64,000 nt of DNA from UBA1426 sp052034085 (GTDB taxonomy: Bacteria; Bacillota; Clostridia; Peptostreptococcales; Anaerovoracaceae). Below, piece by piece: positions 8,260 to 16,400 of this stretch. Made by a program: the position numbers and the translations under genes. Every line of letters starts with the position of its first letter. Position 1 is the stretch's first letter. The stretch is from assembly GCA_052034085.1 (NCBI GenBank), contig JBPOJA010000009.1:1-64000 (forward strand). The letters are read 5' to 3'. The notes beneath the pieces are model-generated. The model was not told the origin of the DNA. It did not search any database and saw only the letters and a list, made by a program, of their open reading frames with translations.

Positions 8260-8826
8260 ATGACAGAAGAAATCATTATAGTGACTACAGGTTTGAAACT
8301 TAATCCTCAGTCCATACTGAAAAAATATAAAGCTCTGAATAGAGTAAAGGATAGTATAAAATTTGACTTGCTTTATTATCCCTACTGGGTATCAGTTGTA
8401 TTAGGAATCATGAATGGATTCCTGGTTAAAGACCGGCCTGCGGCAGAGATGATGATTGTTGACGGCGTAACCGAAAGAATTCGTAAGATTGTGCATTATC
8501 CTGAAACAGAACAGACAATAGTCAAAGCAGAGAATACCGTTATTGAAAACTTGGTCACCAGGGATAAGGCTTTATCATTATGCGAGGCAGAGGCTGTTAG
8601 AATATGGGAGAAAATGAAATTTCACCCTCTGAGGCCATCGCTGAAAGCGACGCTTAAAGAAACGAAACTGGAGTTGATATACAAGCCGTATTGGGTTCTT
8701 AATAATGGACAGGATATGACTGTTGACAAGATTTTGCTGGTTGATGCCACAACCGGAATCAGCAACTCTCCGGAATCAGGACGTGTTGTTTCGAAATGGC
8801 TTGAACAAATGAGCAACCGGAAGTGA
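8260..8826 (+). CDS. Unknown protein with internal duplication
   Basis: Not recognised. The 188-residue soluble-looking protein contains two related halves: LLYYPYWVSVV followed by MMIVDGVTERIRK (about residues 37-76), and LIYKPYWVLNN followed by ILLVDATTGISN (about 138-170). The repeated pattern is a hydrophobic-Tyr-x-Pro-Tyr-Trp-Val strand, a short gap, then a Val-Asp-Gly/Ala-x-Thr strand. No signal peptide or membrane span is clear. It starts 11 bases after the symporter stop and ends just before a strong hairpin, so it closes the transcript begun by the lyase or symporter. A regulatory or ligand-binding role is possible but is a guess. Confidence 0.75.
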   Translation: MTEEIIIVTTGLKLNPQSILKKYKALNRVKDSIKFDLLYYPYWVSVVLGIMNGFLVKDRPAAEMMIVDGVTERIRKIVHYPETEQTIVKAENTVIENLVTRDKALSLCEAEAVRIWEKMKFHPLRPSLKATLKETKLELIYKPYWVLNNGQDMTVDKILLVDATTGISNSPESGRVVSKWLEQMSNRK

Positions 8827-8831
8827 TCAGA

Positions 8832-8864
8832 GCGCCCGATGAGCTTTCATCGGGCGCATTTTAG
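8832..8864 (+). terminator. Strong hairpin terminator
   Basis: A perfect 11-base-pair stem (8832-8842 with 8847-8857) with a GCTT loop is followed by a short ATTTT run. It lies 6 bases after the unknown gene's stop and just before the MFS gene's RBS. It should end most transcription of the catabolic operon. Confidence 0.8.
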
Positions 8865-8875
8865 GGAGTCTGAAA

Positions 8876-10099
8876 ATGAAAGAAAAAAGATATCTGTATT
8901 TAACCTTGGGAACAATAAGCATGATTATTGCGGGGATAATCTATGGTTGGTCTATTCTGAAAATGCCTCTGGCTAAAGAGTTCTTTTGGACTCCATCACA
9001 GCTTGCTTTTAATTTTACGCTGACGTTAAGTTTTTTCTGCGTGGGAGGAATACTTACGGGTATCATTGCGCAGAAAGTCGGGTTTAAGATTATGGTAGTT
9101 GCGGGGGCCGTTGTATCTGGAATGGGCTTTATATTTATTGCCAAAACCGCTAACCCTACCATAACCACCTTATACTTTACATACGGAATAATGGCGGGTT
9201 CAGGCATCGGAATGATTTACAATTCGATTATCACTATGGTCAACACCTGGTTTCCTGACAAAAAAGGCTTATGCTCAGGTGTTCTGATGATGGGCTTTGG
9301 CAGCAGTGCACTGATAATTGGCAGCATTGCAGGATCCATAATTGAAAACCCTGCATTGGGATGGAGAACTGCATATTTTCTGCTTGGAGTGAGCCTGATT
9401 GCGGTTATCTCCATATCCGGATTAATTTTGAAAGAGGCACCTTACAATGATGCAGGTGGCGCAGAAGGTACCGACATTAGCACAGCAGGTGAAAATATTG
9501 ATGTAATCACCGACAAGATTGATTACACTGCAGGAGAAATGGTTAAGTCGATGGCTTTCGTTGAATTTTTCTTGATTATTGTAGCAATGACAGCTGTTGG
9601 TGCAACCATTATCAGTTTCGCGAAAGATTACATGATCTATTTGGGAGCCGGAGCCGTTCTCTCAACAACAATGGTAGGGGTTTTGTCGCTGTTTAACGGG
9701 CTCGGGCGTATTTTAAGCGGAATAACCTTTGATATCGCAGGTCATGGCAGAACAATGATTATTGCCACTGTAATAACATCGTTGGCATCCGGTGTAACCT
9801 TGATCAGTGCAATTTTAGGATATTTGTCATTGGGCATCATAGGTATTGGCTTGACAGGCTTGTCTTATGGTTTTGTACCTACAATAACCGCTGTTTTTAC
9901 TCGTACACTCTTTGGCACGAAGTGGTTTTCATCGAATTTTAGCATTATGACTATTGCTTTAATACCTGCATCATTTATGGCGACATTTGCAGGGAAAATA
10001 TACAATGTAACCAATAGTTATATGATTCCTATATCACTTCTGTTTTTATCATCTCTAGTGTCATTATTTCTTGGAATAAATATATCTAAGAGAAAATAA
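8876..10099 (+). CDS. MFS transporter, OFA (oxalate/formate antiporter-like) family
   Basis: A 407-residue major facilitator with about 12 membrane spans and a central loop near residues 190-225. The early segment MIIAGIIYGWSILKMPLAKEF and the GSGIGMIYNSIITMVNTWFPDKKGLCSGVLMMGFG region (helix 4 to 5, with the WFPDKKG motif) are typical of the oxalate/formate antiporter subfamily, which moves small organic acids. GGGAG at 8864-8868 precedes the ATG. It follows a terminator, so it may be expressed by read-through or its own weak promoter. Export of the acid made by the AOR would fit, but the substrate is not known. Confidence 0.88.
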   Translation: MKEKRYLYLTLGTISMIIAGIIYGWSILKMPLAKEFFWTPSQLAFNFTLTLSFFCVGGILTGIIAQKVGFKIMVVAGAVVSGMGFIFIAKTANPTITTLYFTYGIMAGSGIGMIYNSIITMVNTWFPDKKGLCSGVLMMGFGSSALIIGSIAGSIIENPALGWRTAYFLLGVSLIAVISISGLILKEAPYNDAGGAEGTDISTAGENIDVITDKIDYTAGEMVKSMAFVEFFLIIVAMTAVGATIISFAKDYMIYLGAGAVLSTTMVGVLSLFNGLGRILSGITFDIAGHGRTMIIATVITSLASGVTLISAILGYLSLGIIGIGLTGLSYGFVPTITAVFTRTLFGTKWFSSNFSIMTIALIPASFMATFAGKIYNVTNSYMIPISLLFLSSLVSLFLGINISKRK

Positions 10100-10154
10100 T
10101 AGCTGCCTGGAAACAGAAAAAGTTGGGCAAATTGCATTTGCATATTATTTATTT

Positions 10155-10171
10155 CATAGTTTCGAACTATG
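10155..10171. promoter_or_regulatory. Inverted repeat upstream of the surface-operon promoter
   Basis: CATAGTT-TCG-AACTATG is a perfect 7-base inverted repeat ending 4 bases before the -35 box at 10176. The position suits an activator site. A shorter inverted repeat (GCAAAT-TGC-ATTTGC, 10127-10141) lies just upstream. Neither has a T-tract, so a terminator for the MFS gene is less likely. Confidence 0.5.
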
Positions 10172-10175
10172 GTTC

Positions 10176-10204
10176 TTGAACGGTATATATTTCTATGATA
10201 AAAT
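10176..10204 (+). promoter_or_regulatory. Promoter of the 19-kb surface operon
   Basis: TTGAAC (10176-10181), a 17-base spacer (10182-10198) and TAAAAT (10199-10204) form a good sigma-A promoter. The predicted start is near 10211, which gives a leader of about 245 bases before the first gene. Confidence 0.75.
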
Positions 10205-10249
10205 ATACACGTCGTAGTCTTTATATGTTAAATATTGTGATTCCGAGTT

Positions 10250-10404
10250 TATTGCCCTAAGGCTGCTGGTTGAGCATAGCTATGGAAATAAGCCGATGGG
10301 TTTTGCCGGAAACGGCAGGGCCTCCCGTTTGGAAAGGAATATGCGTAAGCGCACATTATTTCTGACGGGTGAACTTAAGTGGGCACCTGTTTTAAAAAGG
10401 AAGA
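10250..10404 (+). promoter_or_regulatory. Candidate Moco/Tuco-type riboswitch aptamer
   Basis: The leader is highly structured. A 5-bp stem capped by a GAAA tetraloop lies at 10304-10317. CCCGT (10324-10328) can pair with ACGGG (10365-10369), enclosing a GGAAAGG segment and a small hairpin at 10342-10353. A closing P1 helix can form from TGCCC (10253-10257) with GGGCA (10381-10385), extended by TAAG with CTTA. The GCCGATGGG, CCTCCC and GGAAAGG elements together with a GNRA loop resemble, from memory, the molybdenum/tungsten cofactor RNA motif. Downstream genes (a MobB homologue and many SUOX-fold domains) support this class. I could not run a covariance search, so the class is provisional; that it is a ligand-sensing leader is more secure. 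Confidence 0.6.
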
Positions 10405-10431
10405 GGGTGCCCCGTGGGGTAACCTTTTTTT
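10381..10431 (+). terminator. Antiterminator/terminator switch of the leader
   Basis: GGGCACC (10381-10387) is perfectly complementary to GGTGCCC (10406-10412), forming an antiterminator. The same GGTGCCC can instead pair with GGGTAACC (10417-10424, one bulge), giving a hairpin followed directly by seven T residues (10425-10431). When P1 captures GGGCA, the terminator arm is free to fold. The layout predicts that ligand binding turns the operon off. Confidence 0.7.
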
Positions 10432-10457
10432 AGTGGAAGAGTTGAAGGAGGATATCG

Positions 10458-13400
10458 ATGAGCAGGAAGTCAAAAGGGCAAATTGCCGGGAACAGGTTCT
10501 TAAGGCAATCACTTGCCATTTTTTTAGCGTTTGCATTAGTAGTCGGATTGGCTCCAGTAATGCCGGATACCGAATGGAAAGCTTATGCCGATTCATCCTG
10601 GGACGCTGAAGACGAAATAGCTTTAGTCGTAACGGGAGATGGTGTGGTGCTGAAACCAGAAGCATCAAGTACAGATGAAATGGCTGAAGTGCAAGCGTCA
10701 CTATCAAACGAAAGAGCCTATACTTTGTCTGAATTACAAAGTATGGCGCAAGTGGAAAGGAATTTTTCGGCCAGAAACAGTGGTGGGACCCCTTTCCAGC
10801 AGTTAGTTAAAGGAATTGACCTGGACTCGATTTTGGAGGCCTCAGGGTTTGATCCGGGTATTTCTGGAGATGTAACCGTAAATACGTTGAGTTATGCGAA
10901 AAATGGGAATCTCTACGATTCCCCTCTGCCGCATTACGGAAATACGGAAAGATATTACTATGCAGACTTGGCCAACCCAGATACACCTGAAAACCCAGGG
11001 GTGTCCGTTAAACCTGTTTTAGCATTTGAAGCTGCAGAAATAGAAAATGCAAATGGAATAGATGATGTAATCCCGGATTCCAGCGACTTGATTCCTATAG
11101 CAGCCAAAGACAGGCCTCGTTTATATGTAGGCCAGCTGGATCGGGATAACGCAAACACGAAATTGTCAAATAAGAATGTTCAGTTTGTTCTGGCAGGTGA
11201 CATTGTAGAAGAAAACAGTGTCAATGTATTTGGAAAAACATTCACGCGCGCCCAACTGATGAAAATGGACAGGGTGACATTTACATATCAATATGAAAAA
11301 TCAGGGGGAGCCATAGGCACAGAAAAAGTCAGGGGTGTGGCGCTGGTTGATCTTTTGGATGCAACAAAAGAACCATTGCAAGACTATTATACCGTAATCA
11401 TTTCTCCTGCTGATGATAATGCATCGGGAGATTATTCTTCCAGAGTTACGGTCGGCGAAATAAGGAATGGCAGCAATCATTACATGCTGGCTTATGAGTA
11501 TTTTGATGAGGATAGCGAAGAATGGATTCCGACTTATGACAAGAATAAAAAGGGAACAATTTTCGGAGCACTAAAACTATTTGGGGGCTTAAATCAAACA
11601 ACCGGCTATTATAGTCAACCTAACAAAATGATAAATAATATAATGCTGGATCAAGGGGCCAGTTTGTTCAAGCATATGACTTATCACGGCGGAGGTGAGC
11701 TCAGTGCTCATTTTGCCCCCGACTCTATCACAAGTGCAACTTTGACCGTAGAGGGCCCAGGCCTGGACGGAACCACTCCTGTGCTTATTCGGGAGCTGGA
11801 AGAAACAGATGATTCAAATGTCTGGAGAGGTAATTATGAGGATGGCCGCGGCGAATACACGTATGAAGGCGTAAAAGTAGATTCCCTTGTCGATGGGCTT
11901 GTAAATTCAAAAATTGTAAAATTAAGCAATGATATAAAAGTAATATTTAAAAACAGATGGCGTCAGAATGTGGCCGAAATAAGTTATGCAAATTTAAAGG
12001 ATGCACAAACTCCCGTAATACTTGCATGGGGCATATCAGATGGCACAACGACTGCGCCTTTTGTATTTGACGACAGTGCGATTTCAAAGCAGGAACCGTA
12101 TAAATCGTTAGGAATAGATGATGGCTGTCTGAAGCTCGTATATGACAGAAATGATCCGGCCCTGTCTTCTGTATCCGGGCCTGACGAATTTAAAAGTGTT
12201 GCATACGTTTATGTAGAAAATATATCCGGAGCTCCGGGTTTCAAGCATACAACGGCTGCAAATGACGCATATAACAATCCCGCCAATACGGAATACATTG
12301 TATCTTTCGGAGGCTCTGTGCTGGGCCGGGAAGTCAATTTCACAGTCAGAGAGTTAGAAGATATGGTGCTGTATAAAGAAGGCACCGGCGAACTTGAAGA
12401 TGGCAGCATGGGGCACAGAGCCGAATACAATCTGTCCAATACTACATACTGGTATGTAAATGAATACGAAGGCATCAAGCTCTGGGATCTTTTGACTACC
12501 AAGCTGGGTGTTGACAAAGACACATATAAAGATGACGATGCTACGCTGGTAAGTTTTGCTGCCTGGGACCACTATAAAACAAGCGCTGTATTTTCAATGA
12601 AACAATTGGCACATCCCGATTTGTTCTATTTCTATGAAAAATCCCCGCTTGATATGGGAACCGACAGACCTACTAAAGAGCAATTGGCGACAGAAGAATA
12701 CCAGCCGGATAATCAGGAAGGTGACTGGGAAAGAGATGACAACAATTATCCGGTTAAAAAAGGTTATCCTGTAGTCTTAGCATATGGTGTCAACGGTTAT
12801 CCTTATGTCAAAAAGTCTGATATGGAAGGATATGCGGGAGGACTGAAGAACGACGGCGGCCCCCTGAAGGTAATTTTCGGCAAAACAAACGGAATGAATA
12901 GAAGCAATCCCAGTTCGCCGGAGAACTATGCCTACTTCTATAACAACGGATCAAATCAGCTGCAGAGAGTGCAGGAAGTCTATGTTGGAGATGACACAAG
13001 GTATAATACGCATTACCAAAATCCAACTTATCAGTATATGGCTGAAACTTCGGATGCTTTAGTTGTTGAAATCATTCAGGCAGATGGCACAAAGGATACT
13101 CATCGTTTCACTTTGAAGCAACTGGAAGAGATATTATATGGAGAAGGAGTTGCCCCCATCGACAGGGCTGAGCGCAGAGAAAAGGCATTCTATTTCTACA
13201 AAGTCGCGGGCGGCGGTTCTAAAATCCAGGATCTTTTCGAAGGGGTGAATTTGAGCTACCTGTTATTCGAAGCCATAGGCATGCAGGGAACTTTGGGAAC
13301 TGTGTCTTTCTACTCGGGAGATAATTTACAAGGGGATCCTGTAAACCTGAGTGATATTGACTTTGAGGGCTATAACTCGGAAAACGGTACAGACGGCCTT

Positions 13401-16400
13401 AAAATGATGGTGGCTTTTGCTAAAAACGGATATCCTATGGTGGCAGCAAACGGTGATACCGGCTACGTAGGGACTGATGCTGTTACCGGCAAAACTATTA
13501 AAAACAGCGATGGCCCTCTGATGCTCATAACTCCTCAAACTGCTGAAGAAAAAGCAGAAGGGAAATTAGGGAATCTGGCCGGTGTCAGGAATCTTAAAAA
13601 GATAGTAGTCAATCTTGAAGAAGATAACTATGCCCACACTGGAGCAACCTACGGCGTCTATGGCGACCAGGAAGTCAGCTTTACCGGAGGCGTGAAAAAT
13701 GAGGGCGTAACATTAAAGGTCAGCGATATAGAAAAGCTTCAGAAATATCTGGTTACAGACACGTATAAGATTGGGGGAAATGAAAACAGGTACAGAGGTA
13801 TAGATCTCAAAGGCCTTCTTTTCAGCTCTCAGGTGAGCGCCAGCAGCTTGCTCAGCGAAGTTACCATTAAGAATGACCAGGGGGACGAATACGTAATAAA
13901 GGCAAAAGATCTCACCAGCGGAATCAGCGGAAAGCCAGTTATTTTAGGCTATGGAATAGGAAGCTCCGACCCGGGAGCAGCTCCGGCAGATGGAAAACCG
14001 CTTGTTCCTGACAACACCTCAGCAGGTTATGAACCAGAATATGGCAACGCAGGCGGCCCTGTCAGATTGCTTATCCATAATGGCAGCACCGGCGAATGCA
14101 TTGAGAATGTAAGCGAGATTTTTGTCGATGTTGCTGAAGTTGATGGCTGGACTCATAGCTTTGGCGTATACGAAGATTATGCGAATATGCCTGCTTTAAG
14201 GGTTTCAGGAAGCGAAATATCTCAGACCAGAGATTTTACTGTCGGAGAATTAGAATCATTGCCCTCCTCATATAAAGTATTTGATCAATACATGATGGGC
14301 AATAACGTTTACGTACAAGGCATTGATTTGTGGAAGTTCCTGGATGAGTATATTGGTTTGAAGGACGGGGTTAGTTTAACCGGTATCACTGTTTATGCGA
14401 ATGATGGCTATGCAACCAGCTTCAATGCTTCTCAGGTTAAAAACGGTGTTAACGGAAAACCGATTCTGATTGCATACGGGATAGGCCCGACCAGTTCTTC
14501 AGGCCTGCCACTGGTTGCCGGTAACGATACCACGGATATTAAGCCCGGTTATGATCCCAATGTGGGCAATGCTTTTGGGCCCATAAGGATAATTGTACAT
14601 GATAACACGGGGTGGTGCGCCAAGTGGCTGAACAATATAGTTGTGGGCTCAGGTGCGCACGAGGAACCCGAAATCCAGAGCGATGTCTTTACCGTAAGCG
14701 GCAACGAACTGGCTGTTGAAAAAACCTATACAATAGCCCAGCTTGCAGCTTTGGGAGAAACAAGTGCAACATATTCGCATTTCGTAAAAGATGTGGGTAC
14801 AGTTACAGATGATGCCACAGGTGTATTGCTCAAAGATGTGCTTTCAGAAGCAGGGGTATATGGCGACCAATACGTTTATAATGTGAAGACCACAGACAAT
14901 ACCACGAATCCTGCATATAGAGACATCACCAGGGCTGACATCGAAAGAGACAGTTACCTGTTGGCATACAAAGTGAATGGCAGTGATATTTTAGATAAGG
15001 ATAAGGCTGGTGCCGAGGCCATATTCAGGATTTATCGCAATTTCGATGACGGAAGCTCCTGGAAAAACAGACTTACCAGCATTGTTGGCATAGAAGCCAT
15101 TGATCAGTTTTCAAATGAAGTGGTATTTAGTGTTACTGTTGATGGGGAAGTGGTAAACGAGCTGACCAGAAATGAACTGGTGAAGATAAATACACCGGTG
15201 GCAACAAAGACATTTGGCAGTGATACAGTATCCGGAATCAGCCTTGTTGATCTGTTTGACAGCTTGGGCATGAAAAACGGCGCATCGAAGATTACTGTAA
15301 AAGACGGCAACGGGGAAATTACTGAACTTAAGGATAAGACTATAAATGAAATAGGACAGCATTTCCTTGCCTGGAAGGTTGGAGATGCTTTCATTGCCGA
15401 TAAAATAGGTGAGAATGTATATCCTCTCCGTCTATATGCAAGTGCAAGCCAGGTGTACAATGGAATAACAGGAGTAATTGCTGATCCTGTGTACAACTGG
15501 ATATATGACAAATTAGGATCAATAGTACCCGCCAGCGTCCGCAATATCGTTTCTGATGAGGAAGGAGGATTCTGGGCAGGAACGACATCCGGCCTCTATC
15601 ATATCGACAATGCAGGCGCAGTAACAAAGCCATACACTAAAGCAAATGGGAAACGTAAAGTTGACTGGGTAATAGATGTTGCTCCTGATGATGCCGGAGG
15701 CTTATGGATATCACAGGGATGGACCTATACAGCCGATGAAAACCATGGATTGGTATACATCGATGGTACAGGTAATTCTACATTCTATACCACTGGCAAC
15801 ACCGGCGGAAAATTGCCAAACGATTATGTCCAGGCTTTGGAGGTTGACAAGGAAGGTAATGTCTGGATAGGGTCTTTTGGCGGCCTGACAAAATATAATC
15901 CGACTGATGACACATGGACAACATGGACAAAAGATGATGGCCTGCCTGCTTTGTCGGTCAATACCATTGTGCTGGACGACAAAGGCGGAGTCTGGATTGG
16001 CTGCTATCCAAATGGAGAACAGGGCGGACTTCAGCCACCCTTTACCGGCGGATATGCATATTTGGCAAATGATGGAACCTTGACTTCATGGTACTATGAT
16101 GCACAGACGAACACAGAGCTGAATGAATATCTGCTTGGTGATTTCTGGACAAGGGGAATTGCCGTTGATGCTTCCGGAGGCGCCTGGATAGTACGCTCAG
16201 GAGCAGCTCCGATGTATTTCAACAACCCTGCATACTACAATATAGATATAAGTGAGTGTGTAGGCGGAAGGCTGGATTACATTTCTCCGGACAAAAATAC
16301 AGTTACACACTACACGGGCAGAGAACTTATAGAAGCCATAGACGAAGGCATATTCGCAGGAACTGGAGGCTCAGCCGGTGCAACACCTGAAATCAGGAGT

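Noticed and set aside
10250..10404. Cobalamin, c-di-GMP or THF riboswitch
   Set aside because: The cobalamin B12-box and the conserved cores I remember for c-di-GMP-I and folT RNAs are not seen. The Moco-type elements and gene context fit better.
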